Of a DNA stretch of 64,000 nucleotides, positions 36,278 to 45,107 are shown piece by piece (position 1 is the first letter of the stretch; every line of letters starts with the position of its first letter). This DNA is from Burkholderia sp. S171. Lineage in GTDB: Bacteria > Pseudomonadota > Gammaproteobacteria > Burkholderiales > Burkholderiaceae. The stretch is taken from contig NZ_LMUF01000028.1 of the NCBI RefSeq assembly GCF_009766085.1, forward strand, positions 22,720-86,719, read 5' to 3'. The position numbers and the translations under genes are program-made. The notes below the pieces were generated by a model. It did not search any database and was not told the DNA's origin. It saw only the letters and a list, made by a program, of their open reading frames with translations.

Positions 36278-37099
36278 CTAAGACCGTTCCTCAGGATGAC
36301 TCAGGAAGTCCGCAATCATGTTCCACATCTCAACCGGATTTGAGTACATCGGGAAGTGTCCGCAGGAATGAACCCTCGCGACCCTCACGCCGTTTTCCTG
36401 GAGACTGGACAGGTAGGACAGGCCATCGTTTTGCTCACCATGCATGAACATTCGGGGACAGGGGAGTGACAGAAAGCGCCTCATAAGATCACCGTGGTCA
36501 GATAGCTCGACCATCGACGTAAAGATGCCTGTCACAGCTGCGGCCCGTACTTTATGCCGAAGGCTCGCTGCATAAAGCGCAGAGGAGTGGTAACGCGAGT
36601 GCCACGTCCTTTCGACAAAGTGCTCGAAAAACTCCTCAGCGTTTTCGGTGGGAAAATCCATGATCTGGCGACTTAGAAAGCAATCTTCCGGAGCGACATT
36701 GCCTTCAATGTCGATAAAGCTTAGAACGCGGGTTGGTTCTGCGTCTGCCAACATCAACGCCGTCAGCCCGCCCATCGAGTGTCCGACCAAATGGAAGTCA
36801 TCCACGGAGAAGTGCGCGAGCAGATGGCGTGCCGTTTCAACGAGGAATGGAATGGACACTGCGTTCAAATCGCCGCATTCAGTTTCACCACAGCCGGGCG
36901 CGTCATAAGCAATGACAGGATGCCCGTCGAACTCATGACGTAGAACAACGTCCGCGTAGTCTTCTTTGGTTGACCCGAAGCCGTGCAGAAATAAAATTGG
37001 CGTCCCTTCTCCCAGTCGATACATGGTCGCAAGCTTCAGCCTGACGCCCTGTACGTCGAGTTCTATCGTTGTCTTCGTGAGTTCTGTATTTGGTGACAT
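36278..37099 (-). CDS. Alpha/beta hydrolase
   Basis: A 273-residue alpha/beta-fold hydrolase. The oxyanion segment is LFLHGFGSTKEDY, the nucleophile elbow is HLVGHSMGGLTALMLADA (Ser in GHSMG), and the C-terminal His lies in SCGHFPMYSNP. It falls between the binding protein and the aminotransferase on the same strand, with gaps of about 80-100 bases. It could open an ester or lactone of the imported compound. Substrate unknown. Confidence 0.88.
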   Translation of the reverse strand: MSPNTELTKTTIELDVQGVRLKLATMYRLGEGTPILFLHGFGSTKEDYADVVLRHEFDGHPVIAYDAPGCGETECGDLNAVSIPFLVETARHLLAHFSVDDFHLVGHSMGGLTALMLADAEPTRVLSFIDIEGNVAPEDCFLSRQIMDFPTENAEEFFEHFVERTWHSRYHSSALYAASLRHKVRAAAVTGIFTSMVELSDHGDLMRRFLSLPCPRMFMHGEQNDGLSYLSSLQENGVRVARVHSCGHFPMYSNPVEMWNMIADFLSHPEERS

Positions 37100-37177
37100 G
37101 GTTAATGCGTTAGTCGACTTGGGTAAAGGATCAGGGTCAGGTCAGGTTCAGGTCGATGCGGTCGTGCACGAACCCTC

Positions 37178-38389
37178 CTACAGCGACTGACAAAAGCGCT
37201 TGATCGCCCGGCATGCGTCGATCAACGCATCGTCATCCAACGCGTATGCGATGCGGATATACGGAGCAAGACCAAACGCACTGCCCTGCACGACGGCTAC
37301 GTTGGCCTCATCCAGCAGCGCGCCCGCCACGTCCTCGTCGGTAGTTAATTTTGTGCCCGCAGCCGTCGTGCGTCCGATCAGCCCCTCGCACGACGCAAAC
37401 GCGTAGAACGCGCCATCTGGCGTAGGACATGACAATCCTGGCGTCTCGTTGAGCAATCGCACCATCAGGTCGCGCCGCTGCTCGAACACGGAACACGTTT
37501 CGCTGATGAATTGCTGCGGACCCGTAAGCGCAGCGAGAGCTGCATGCTGTGAGATTGAACTGGCACCCGAGGTCTGCTGTCCTTGCAGCTTCTCCATGGC
37601 ATCGAGCAGCCAGTGCGGTCCGGTCCCGAATCCAATGCGCCAGCCTGTCATTGCATACGCCTTGGACACGCCGTTCATGGTCAGCGTGCGAGACATCAGA
37701 CGCGGCTCGACCTGGGCGATCGTGTGGAAGGCGGCGCCATCGAAAATCAGGTGCTCGTAGATGTCATCTGAGAGCACCAGCACATGCGGATGAGCGAGCA
37801 GTACTTCAGCGAGCGCTGCAAGCTCGTCTCGGGTGTAGACGGCGCCCGTCGGATTGGAAGGCGAGTTAAGGATCAACCAGCGCGTGCGTGGTCCGATTGC
37901 ATCGGCTAACGCCTGTGGGGTGAGTTTGAATCCGCTCTCGGTGCCGCAAGTCACGATGACCGGGCGCGCGCCGCACAGCTGGACCATCTCCGGATAGCTC
38001 ACCCAGTACGGTGCGGGCACGATCACCTCATCCCCTTCGTTGAGCGTCACCGCAAGCGCGTTGTATATCACCTGTTTGCCGCCGCTGCAGACGATTGTGT
38101 CCTGCCAGGTGACCTCAAGGCCATTTTCGTTGCGGAACTTCGCAGCTATCGCTTCCCGAAGCGCGCGCATGCCGGCGACCTGCGTATAGCGTGTGTGCCC
38201 TGCACGAATCGCCTCGATTGCGGCCTCGCGTATGTGCGCGGGTGTGTCGAAATCCGGTTCACCAGCGCTCAGCGAGATGACCTTGGCACCGGACGCACGG
38301 CGAGCCGCGACTCGGTCCATCATGCGGTAGGTGGCAGAGGGCTGTACCCGGGCCAGGTGAATGTTCAGAATTTTCTGGTCCGTATTCAT
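37178..38389 (-). CDS. PLP-dependent aminotransferase, class I/II
   Basis: A 403-residue fold-type I aminotransferase of the aspartate aminotransferase Ib group. It shows VISLSAGEPDFDTPAHI near the N-terminus, ILNSPSNPTGAVYTRDEL, LSDDIYEHLIFDG, the PLP-lysine motif NGVSKAYAMTGWRIGFGTGP and FGLAPYIRIAYALDD with the carboxylate-binding Arg. It overlaps the adjacent RraA-family gene by four bases, so the two are coupled. Such a pair could convert a 4-substituted glutamate into a 2-oxoglutarate that the RraA-like enzyme cleaves. Confidence 0.93.
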   Translation of the reverse strand: MNTDQKILNIHLARVQPSATYRMMDRVAARRASGAKVISLSAGEPDFDTPAHIREAAIEAIRAGHTRYTQVAGMRALREAIAAKFRNENGLEVTWQDTIVCSGGKQVIYNALAVTLNEGDEVIVPAPYWVSYPEMVQLCGARPVIVTCGTESGFKLTPQALADAIGPRTRWLILNSPSNPTGAVYTRDELAALAEVLLAHPHVLVLSDDIYEHLIFDGAAFHTIAQVEPRLMSRTLTMNGVSKAYAMTGWRIGFGTGPHWLLDAMEKLQGQQTSGASSISQHAALAALTGPQQFISETCSVFEQRRDLMVRLLNETPGLSCPTPDGAFYAFASCEGLIGRTTAAGTKLTTDEDVAGALLDEANVAVVQGSAFGLAPYIRIAYALDDDALIDACRAIKRFCQSL

Positions 38390-39033
38390 GCGCTTCTCCA
38401 GCGTGTCAGGCCCAGCAATTCAAGCGTGCTCGCCCCTTGCGTGAGCTGCTGCATCATCGTGGCTTCCTTGGACGCGCGTGCTTCACCATCGACGAGCGTG
38501 CGTTGCGCATCGGCTGCCGGAATGATAATGACGCCGTCGTCATCGGCTACCACCAGGTCGCCTGCAGCGACCGGTACGCCGGTGAACATCGTAGGTTGTC
38601 CTACCGAGGGCGCACTGGCCTTCACGGTGCCGCGAACCGAGATGCCGCGGGCGAACACCGGGAAACGCCGGGCCGTCACGGCCGCTACGTCCCGCACACC
38701 GCCGTCGATGACGAGTCCCACCACACCCGCTGCTTCAGCGGCGACCGTGAGCACCTCGCCCCAATAACCGGCCACAAAATTGCCAGTGCCGACCACGAGC
38801 ACGCTGCCGGGCGGCACCCGCTCCATGGCGATGTGGATGGCCAGGTTGTCACCCGGCGAGCACACTAGTGGATACGCAGGGGCGGCGATAAACGCGCCAT
38901 TCCAGATGCCACGCACGAACGGGTCGACCGCGCACGGCAGGCCCGATGCTTCGTAGAGCGTAGAACTGCCTAACGCGCGCGCTCGGACCGCGAAGTCTGC
39001 CGGCAGTGGCAGCGGTGATCTTGCGTGGCTCAT
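38386..39033 (-). CDS. RraA-like HMG/CHA aldolase family protein, copy 1
   Basis: A 215-residue protein of the RraA/4-hydroxy-4-methyl-2-oxoglutarate aldolase family. NFVAGYWGEVLTVAAEAAGV leads into GLVIDGGVRDVAAV, holding the Arg-Asp pair and the upstream W-G-E used for metal and substrate binding in aldolases. Enzymes of this family cleave C4-substituted 2-oxoglutarates to pyruvate and a second oxo acid, or decarboxylate oxaloacetate. Both ends overlap neighbours by four bases, placing it firmly in an operon with the aminotransferase and copy 2. Confidence 0.85.
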   Translation of the reverse strand: MSHARSPLPLPADFAVRARALGSSTLYEASGLPCAVDPFVRGIWNGAFIAAPAYPLVCSPGDNLAIHIAMERVPPGSVLVVGTGNFVAGYWGEVLTVAAEAAGVVGLVIDGGVRDVAAVTARRFPVFARGISVRGTVKASAPSVGQPTMFTGVPVAAGDLVVADDDGVIIIPAADAQRTLVDGEARASKEATMMQQLTQGASTLELLGLTRWRSA

Positions 39034-39692
39034 GACGCCTTCCGTTGCAGTGTGTGGTAGCTCAGCGCTTCGCGTGCTTCCTTCAGTGTCTTGCCTTGGG
39101 ATATCTGTGTGCGGATGTCCGCCTCGACGGTCTCGATCTGGCGCGCGAGCGCCGCCACTTCCCGTACACGATCGCGCGGCACAACGACGACACCGTTGAC
39201 GTCAGCAACGACCAAGTCGCGCGCGCAAACACGGGCCGTGCCGATCGACACTGGAGCATTGACGGTCTCGACCTGAACCCGGTCTTTTCCGGTCCGCATG
39301 AAACGGCCCTTGGTGAACAAGGGGTAACTGTCGCCCAGCGCCCTCCTCACATCACGACACACACCGTCGATGACCGTGCCGGCAATCTTCCGTGCGCCCG
39401 CGTACTGGGTCATGATGCCCCCCCACACGGTGCAGTCGGTGCGCCCATTGTTGTCGATCACTATTACGTCGCCTTCGGCCACGTCGTCAATGAAATCGCC
39501 GACCGTGCCCGCGGGCATGCTCGCCGAAACATATTTGACTGTGAACGCAGGTCCCACGATCACACCGGGGTAGTTGTCCAGCGGCGCGATGCCGAGGCAT
39601 TGACCGGGCAAACCGAGTTTGTCCATTGCATCCGAGACGCCGGGTGTATCCAGTCCGTGGAACAGGGCGACCAACTCTTGATCTTCAGTCAT
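39030..39692 (-). CDS. RraA-like HMG/CHA aldolase family protein, copy 2
   Basis: A 220-residue family member. CTVWGGIMTQYAGARKIAGT runs into VIDGVCRDVRRALGDSYPLF, keeping the Arg-Asp pair. The position that is acidic in copies 1 and 3 (W-G-E, W-G-D) is Gly here, which could alter activity or make it a partner subunit. I set the start at 39692 (MTEDQELVALF). It is the first gene of the minus-strand operon and diverges from a LysR gene. A conserved 21-bp site lies 49 bases upstream. Confidence 0.85.
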   Translation of the reverse strand: MTEDQELVALFHGLDTPGVSDAMDKLGLPGQCLGIAPLDNYPGVIVGPAFTVKYVSASMPAGTVGDFIDDVAEGDVIVIDNNGRTDCTVWGGIMTQYAGARKIAGTVIDGVCRDVRRALGDSYPLFTKGRFMRTGKDRVQVETVNAPVSIGTARVCARDLVVADVNGVVVVPRDRVREVAALARQIETVEADIRTQISQGKTLKEAREALSYHTLQRKAS

Positions 39693-39740
39693 GGCAGTGC
39701 CGTGATGTGGTTGCGATGACGTACATTCGCGCATACAGTC

Positions 39741-39761
39741 CGATATGTAAATTCCGAATAA
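39741..39761 (+). promoter_or_regulatory. LysR-type operator, copy 1
   Basis: A 21-bp element beginning CGATATGTAAATTCC that matches the reverse complement of 40777-40797 at 18 of 21 positions. It lies 49 bases from the start codon of RraA-like copy 2, between that gene and the divergent LysR gene. Confidence 0.75.
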
Positions 39762-39797
39762 TTGAAGCATCTGATACGCCAAACCTATTGAACGATC

Positions 39798-40700
39798 ATG
39801 ATCAACTTCCGTCTTATCCGTCACTTGTGGCTCTTCCTGGCGGTCGCCGAGGAGCAGCACTTCGGGCGCGCTGCCAAGCGCCTGGACATGTCCCAGCCCC
39901 CGTTGACGGAGCAGATCCAGGCACTGGAACAGGCATTGAAGGTGAAACTCTTCGAACGCTCCCGGCGCGGCACCTATCTCACCCCTGTGGGCGCGGCGAT
40001 CCTGCCGGCCGTGCGCAAGTTCGCGGAGCAGCTCGAGCGGCTCGAACTCGCCGTACACGAGGCCGTTGCGGGGCGCAGTGGCGTGCTGACTATCGGCGCG
40101 ATCTCGTCGGCCATGCTCGATGTCCTGCCGCCGCTGGTCGAGCGGCTGAAGGGCGACTATCCGCAGCTCACCGTATCGGTAAAAGAGATCGACAGCGCCG
40201 AAGCAATTCCAGCGCTTGAAGCAGGTGACATCGATCTGGCCTTTGCCAGGCTGGAGGGTGAACTGGGAGGGACAATCCAGTCACTTGCGTTGGCGCAGGA
40301 TCGCCTCGCGGTGGCGATGCCACGGGAGCATGCGATGGCGGGTACTTCCCGCATACGGCTGGCATCCCTGGCGGGAGAAGATTTCGTGATGTTTTCGCGC
40401 AAGGTGAGTCCGGTGTACTTTGATAGCCTGGTCGCGTCGTGTCGCGCAAGTGGGTTTTCACCTCGGATAGTTCACGAAGTGCGCTCCGTCGCGTCTCAGG
40501 TCGCGTTCGTAGGCTGCGGCCAAGGCATCGCACTGGTGCCGGCGTCACTGAAAAAGCTCGCACCTGAGAACGTCGTGTTCCGCCCGCTGAGGGAGAACGT
40601 GAGTGTGGTGACAACGGCAATGGCCTGGAGCACCGCGCGGGAAAACCCACTAGTGGACGCGGTAGTCACCCTGCTAAAGGCTGGAAAACGACCTGTTTGA
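39798..40700 (+). CDS. LysR-family regulator of the RraA locus
   Basis: A 300-residue LysR of the CatR/CbbR-like type, beginning INFRLIRHLWLFLAVAEEQH. The recognition helix region is FGRAAKRLDMSQPPLTEQIQ followed by ALEQALKVKLFERSRRGTYL. It lies between two transcription units that each carry one mirror-image 21-bp site, so it probably controls copy 2 and its operon on the left and copy 3 on the right. Confidence 0.92.
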   Translation: MINFRLIRHLWLFLAVAEEQHFGRAAKRLDMSQPPLTEQIQALEQALKVKLFERSRRGTYLTPVGAAILPAVRKFAEQLERLELAVHEAVAGRSGVLTIGAISSAMLDVLPPLVERLKGDYPQLTVSVKEIDSAEAIPALEAGDIDLAFARLEGELGGTIQSLALAQDRLAVAMPREHAMAGTSRIRLASLAGEDFVMFSRKVSPVYFDSLVASCRASGFSPRIVHEVRSVASQVAFVGCGQGIALVPASLKKLAPENVVFRPLRENVSVVTTAMAWSTARENPLVDAVVTLLKAGKRPV

Positions 40701-40776
40701 TCAAGCCATTCAGCGGTCGCATTTGATTTTCCTGGCTCACTATTTCCTCATAGCCCCAACGTATCAATCTATTCCG

Positions 40777-40797
40777 TAATTCGAAATATACATATCG
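40777..40797 (-). promoter_or_regulatory. LysR-type operator, copy 2
   Basis: On the minus strand this reads CGATATGTATATTTC onwards, 18 of 21 identical to 39741-39761. It lies exactly 49 bases before the ATG of RraA-like copy 3, the same distance as copy 1 from its gene, and in mirrored orientation. Confidence 0.75.
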
Positions 40798-40845
40798 AAC
40801 CATGGATGTGAGACTAGCCTCCTCGCAACCACATTGAGGCTTGTC

Positions 40846-41511
40846 ATGACAGAGCATTCGTTACTCGACCGGCTCGCGGCACTCGATACCAATACGGTCT
40901 CCGACGCGCTGGATTTTCTCGGCCTGGCCGGAGCAACATTTGGCATTCAACCACTATGGTACTGTCCGAAAATTGTTGGGCGCGCCAGCACCATTCAGTT
41001 GGAACCCAAAGCTGACGGGCAGCAAAAGGCGCACATCATCACGCCGGTGATTGCCGCGATTGACACCGATGACCGCGTGCTGGTTATCGGCGGCGGGACG
41101 GAGGGGATCTCCTGCTGGGGCGACATCATCGCCAACGCTGCGCAGTTCAAGCGCGTGCGTGGCACCGTGATCGACGGCGTAAGCCGGGATATCGAAGGTA
41201 GCGAGTCGATCGGCTATCCCGTGTACGGCCGCGGAATCACGATGATCAGCGCGCGCAACCGGCTGGCACAGGTGTCGGCAGGCGAGCCGATCCGTTTTGC
41301 TGGCGTTGTCGTGCGGCAAGATGATTTCGTCACTGCCGACCGATGCGGAACCGTATTTGTCCCAAGCGACCGAATCGAAGAAGTCATTGAGCTCGGCGAG
41401 CGCATCGCTCGGCGACAGGATGCGATGGTGCAGGCAGTGCGTGCGGGTCGCTCGGTCGCAGATGTTATGCATGACAAGGAGTTTGACGCAATCAAGCAGA
41501 AGCAAGCGTAA
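40846..41511 (+). CDS. RraA-like HMG/CHA aldolase family protein, copy 3
   Basis: A 221-residue protein. ISCWGDIIANAAQFKRVRGT leads to VIDGVSRDIEGSESIGYPVY, with the Arg-Asp pair and an acidic residue after W-G. The N-terminus LLDRLAALDTNTVSDALDFL is typical. GAGG lies six bases before the ATG at 40846. It is transcribed alone, away from the LysR gene, but has the same operator as the operon on the other side. Sequence divergence from copies 1 and 2 argues for a distinct substrate or an oligomer partner. Confidence 0.85.
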   Translation: MTEHSLLDRLAALDTNTVSDALDFLGLAGATFGIQPLWYCPKIVGRASTIQLEPKADGQQKAHIITPVIAAIDTDDRVLVIGGGTEGISCWGDIIANAAQFKRVRGTVIDGVSRDIEGSESIGYPVYGRGITMISARNRLAQVSAGEPIRFAGVVVRQDDFVTADRCGTVFVPSDRIEEVIELGERIARRQDAMVQAVRAGRSVADVMHDKEFDAIKQKQA

Positions 41512-41625
41512 TGAACGACGACGATCAGGTCTAGGAGAGTGGGCGGCTTTAGCGGAGATGGCGCACCGACCGATCAAGCTCGGGGTGCTTCTATAGAGGG
41601 AGATTTGAAAACCTCGCTGGTCGTA

Positions 41626-42040
41626 TCACTGATCAGTTTCCAAAGAGCTCGCCGCTGATTTGTCCGCGGTAAGCTTGCTCACGATCGCGATGGTCTCGGG
41701 GTCTGCGGGAAAAAGCATTTCAAGCGCCAGTTCGGAAAGCGTGATGTCGGTAGGCGTACCAAATACCGTAGTAGTGTTAAGGAACGATAGAACACCCTCA
41801 TTCGTTGCGATCTTGAGCGGCGTAGCAAAACGCCGCGGGCCGTCAGCGACATCCGCAACCGCTCCCGCAACCACCTGCGGATAAGCCAGGATCTCCGCGA
41901 GTAACGCCTGCACGCCGGGCTCCGCCCTGGCTTCGATCTGCTGGCGCAGGACGGTGATCACATGCGCGCGCCACTCGGAAAGGTTGACGATCCGCGGCGC
42001 CATGGCTCGTGGATGAAGCATGAGACGCAGTGCGTTGACC
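41626..42040 (-). pseudogene. MmyB-type XRE regulator, C-terminal remnant
   Basis: The frame VNALRLMLHPRAMAPRIVNL followed by SEWRAHVITVLRQQIEARAE and then SFLNTTTVFGTPTDITLSEL is the C-terminal ligand domain of MmyB-like XRE regulators. The N-terminal helix-turn-helix and half of the ligand domain are missing. Homology breaks at about 42040, where the tail of another gene begins on the opposite strand. Such regulators usually sit divergent to an oxidoreductase or small enzyme gene, as the remains here suggest. Confidence 0.8.
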
Positions 42041-42262
42041 GGTGGGCTGGAGCAGCGTGTCCCAGGCTCGCATGAGAAGAATGTCCGCGATGGCGGCCAT
42101 CGTTTCAAGGTGAGCGCCGTCCACGCCCTGCAGGATGCAGTCATGGTGGACTGGAACATGGTTCCTGGTGCAGGCGACGCCGCGGTCGCCGCTGGCCGCA
42201 ACGTCTTTATCCTGGATGCCAATCGCCGCATTCTCATCGACTATCAGTTCATCGTCAGCTAA
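42041..42262 (+). pseudogene. NTF2/SnoaL-like protein, C-terminal remnant
   Basis: The plus frame reads RVPGSHEKNVRDGGHRFKVS, then AVMVDWNMVPGAGDAAVAAG and RNVFILDANRRILIDYQFIV before a stop. This is the C-terminal half of a SnoaL/NTF2-like fold (W-x-M-V-P, LD-x-x-G/R-R-I-x-x-DYQF). The start and first helices are absent. It begins at the same point where the MmyB-type remnant on the other strand ends. Confidence 0.7.
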
Positions 42263-42486
42263 GCCAATGACCGTTGGCATCGTGGAGCAGAGGCCGGACT
42301 GAGACTGAGCGGGTAACACGGGGACTATCGATCGGAACTCGGAATAAGTTGTTTGAAAGGTCATCGGAGCGATGACATGCAGGCGAGCGGCCAACCACGC
42401 GGCGCGCTCTAACATGCGATACTTTTTGTTCCGCTACCTCAACCGTGTGGTTTAGCTGCTGCGCGGCTCTCGTCAAAAGGACCCTC

Positions 42487-43344
42487 ATGCCATCCGCTTC
42501 CACTCCCTCGTCCGCACCCGTATGGTTTATTACCGGCTGTTCCACCGGATTCGGCCGGGAGCTCGCACTCGCTGTCCTTGATAAAGGCTGGCGCGCCGTC
42601 GTAACGGCCCGTCAACCCGGCGCTCTGGCAGAATTTGACGAGCGCTACGATGGCCGCGCGCTGGTGCTCGAACTCGACGTAACCCAGCCCGGTCAGATCA
42701 AGCACGCGGTTGAAAAAACCCTGCAAGAATTCGGTCGTATTGACGTGTTGGTCAACAATGCCGGCTATGGCTACCTGAGCGCCATCGAGGAAGGAGACGA
42801 TCAGGACGTACGCGATATGTTCGAGGTCAACTTCTTCGGCGTGGCCGATACCATCAAGGCCGTGTTACCCGCGATGCGGGCACAGCGTGCCGGGCACATC
42901 GTCAACATCACGTCCGTGGGCGGTCTGATCGGCAATCCGGGGAGTGGTTACTATGCCGCCAGCAAGTTCGCAGTGGAAGGCCTGAGCGAAGCGTTGGCCG
43001 CCGAGACGGCCGATTTCGGAATCAAGGTTACGGCGGTTGAGCCCGGACCGTTCCGTACCGATTGGGCTGGACGTTCGCTAAAGCAAGCCAAGAAGCCGAT
43101 TGAGGCCTACGAGGCGGGCGCTGGCAAGCGCCGCGCGACCATCTCGGCCAGTAGTGGCAAGCAGCCAGGCGACCCGGCGCGTGCGGCCCTGGCTATCATC
43201 GCTGCAGTGCAGTCGCCCACTCCGCCGGGCCATCTGATCCTGGGCAGCAACGGGCTTGAGCGTGTCAAAAGCAAGTTGGACGCTCTGCGCGCGGAGATCG
43301 CCGCATGGGAAGCCACCACCGTGAGCGCCGATTTCCCCGGGTAA
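42487..43344 (+). CDS. Short-chain dehydrogenase/reductase
   Basis: A 285-residue classical SDR. The cofactor motif is VWFITGCSTGFGRELALAVL (TGxxxGxG), followed by DVLVNNAGYGYLSAIEEGD, the catalytic Ser in VNITSVGGLIGNPGSG and the YYAASKFAVEGLSEALA active site (Y-x-x-x-K). EPGPFRTDW follows. No stop or frameshift is seen, so it is intact. It lies 225 bases after the NTF2-like remnant and was probably part of the operon once controlled by the lost MmyB-type regulator. Substrate unknown. Confidence 0.92.
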   Translation: MPSASTPSSAPVWFITGCSTGFGRELALAVLDKGWRAVVTARQPGALAEFDERYDGRALVLELDVTQPGQIKHAVEKTLQEFGRIDVLVNNAGYGYLSAIEEGDDQDVRDMFEVNFFGVADTIKAVLPAMRAQRAGHIVNITSVGGLIGNPGSGYYAASKFAVEGLSEALAAETADFGIKVTAVEPGPFRTDWAGRSLKQAKKPIEAYEAGAGKRRATISASSGKQPGDPARAALAIIAAVQSPTPPGHLILGSNGLERVKSKLDALRAEIAAWEATTVSADFPG

Positions 43345-43757
43345 GTAGATTCGCGCATCTGCCGGCTCGATTCCAGTTCGATTGCACCACTGGATCGAGC
43401 GGCCGACGCCGATCCGGTTCGGCCGCATCGTCGTGAGCGAACTCGACAATTGAGGCTCGATAATTTTCTCCGCTACCGATAAACGGATCCAGCCGCAGCA
43501 CTGCGGCTTTACGATTTGGCGAGCCTGATTTGGATGCGGTCTTCGGCCGTAGAGGATCGCATCGACGAGCGCCTTTTCTACGCGCCGGTACCGGCCCCGC
43601 CCACTCCGATGCGTTACGCTCTCTACCCTGTTTCAGTGCGCGCCATTGTGAGCACCGCACGTACCAGAAGGTTCAATCCGTTAGCATACCTATTAATCCG
43701 TATCTGACCAACGGGCTTGCGGTCAGATAGACGTGTATCGAACGCGTTCGACTCAGC
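43345..43757. other. Non-coding gap after the SDR gene
   Basis: No complete gene is visible in these 413 bases. A short plus-strand frame ending WIERPTPIRFGRIVVSELDN at about 43452 has coding-like codons and might be the tail of a lost gene, but I do not recognise it. Confidence 0.5.
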
Positions 43758-44972
43758 TCACGTCGCGCGCAGATGCGGACGAAGGGCAAGCGCCAGTGGG
43801 AGAATGGCCAGCGCCGTGGCCGCTGTCGCGATAGTGGCACCATGTACGCCGATTCGATCGCCCAGAAAACCATAAGCCACCGGCGAGAGTGCACCCGAAG
43901 CGATAGTGCCGGTATAAAAGAGCGCAAACGCTCGCTCGGTACGCTCGACCGGAGTCAGTTCGGCGACCGTACCGTAAAGGACGGACGATGTGCCGTTGAG
44001 CATCGCGCCAAGCAGCGGCAACACGATCATAGCGGGTACCAGGGGCAGAAAAATCACGGCAAGAATCAACGCCGCCGTACCGCCTTCAGTTGCGAGCACG
44101 GTTCCGATTACGCCCATGCGCACGCCGAGCCAGCCACAAATAAACTTGCCGGCGGCGCCACCGATGAAGACGAGCGCGAGCGCCGTGCCCATCATCGGTT
44201 GCGAGATGCCTTTCGTTTTCAAGAGAAATGGCAGGAAGGTCAATAACCCCATGCGCACGGCTGTGTCGAGCACGCCAATGGTGAACAGCAGTGAAAAGCC
44301 CGATCGCGATCCGCTGCTGTCCTGACTCGACGTTTCCTCTATGGAAGACTCGCACCTCGGAACCGACGGGAGAAAAAGTGCAATCACTGCCGCCACTAAA
44401 ACGCCAATGGTCGACACGGCCCACAGCGCATGGCGCCACGGCATGACGGTAATCAGAAGCGAGATAGCCGCCGGAAGCGCAGATTTTCCGAGGTCGCCTG
44501 AAAAATTGTAGATGCTCAGTGGCCCTCGAGCATTGCGTCCATACACGCGCGAGACTGCTCCAGAAGCCAGGGGATGTTGCGTGCTTGAGCCGCTTCCCGA
44601 AATGGCGAGTGCGACACACAAGCCCAGCAGACTTCCAGACATGCCGGCGATCTCATAGCCCAGTGCGGCTAAAAGCGTGCCGAACGCAAGCGTCGCGCGT
44701 GTGCCCAAAATGCGGGCGAGGCGTCCAGCGGGCAATTGCAGCGTCGCCATCGTGCCCGCATAGACACCGCGCAAAATAGCCAGGGCACCGTAACTGAGTC
44801 CAAAGTCCGCCTGCCAAACAGGCAGCAAGGCGTAGATCATGTCGGTGTATCCGTCGTGCAGCGCGTGCGCCATGCACGAGAGCCACAATACGCGCGTGCG
44901 TGAAACGGAGCCCGACTGACCAGGTCCGTCGGCTACGTCAGTCGCTGGGGAGGAGAAAGAGAAAAGTCTCAT
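43758..44972 (-). CDS. MFS transporter, fosmidomycin-resistance (Fsr)-like
   Basis: A 404-residue major facilitator. HALHDGYTDMIYALLPVWQA in helix 1 and GSGSSTQHPLASGAVSRVYG near helix 4 are typical of the Fsr efflux group; LQLPAGRLARILGTRATLAF is the loop after helix 2. Members expel small drugs or metabolites, but substrate cannot be assigned here. It diverges from a LysR gene 135 bases away, which probably regulates it. Confidence 0.88.
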   Translation of the reverse strand: MRLFSFSSPATDVADGPGQSGSVSRTRVLWLSCMAHALHDGYTDMIYALLPVWQADFGLSYGALAILRGVYAGTMATLQLPAGRLARILGTRATLAFGTLLAALGYEIAGMSGSLLGLCVALAISGSGSSTQHPLASGAVSRVYGRNARGPLSIYNFSGDLGKSALPAAISLLITVMPWRHALWAVSTIGVLVAAVIALFLPSVPRCESSIEETSSQDSSGSRSGFSLLFTIGVLDTAVRMGLLTFLPFLLKTKGISQPMMGTALALVFIGGAAGKFICGWLGVRMGVIGTVLATEGGTAALILAVIFLPLVPAMIVLPLLGAMLNGTSSVLYGTVAELTPVERTERAFALFYTGTIASGALSPVAYGFLGDRIGVHGATIATAATALAILPLALALRPHLRAT

Positions 44973-45107
44973 GGTTCAACTGAGTCGCAGAAGCGCAGGC
45001 TTTGGCGACCGCTCAAGGGTTCGTTACAGGACACCCACAGTCTAGGTCCGTCAAGAACGTGCCACAATCGACGTAAAATTGGGTCAGACGGGAGAAAAAG
45101 TCACCAT

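Noticed and set aside
43265..43660. Minus-strand frame containing LDPFIGSG, resembling a DNA methylase motif
   Set aside because: The short match stands alone; no NPPY-type motif, no start site and irregular codons around it.
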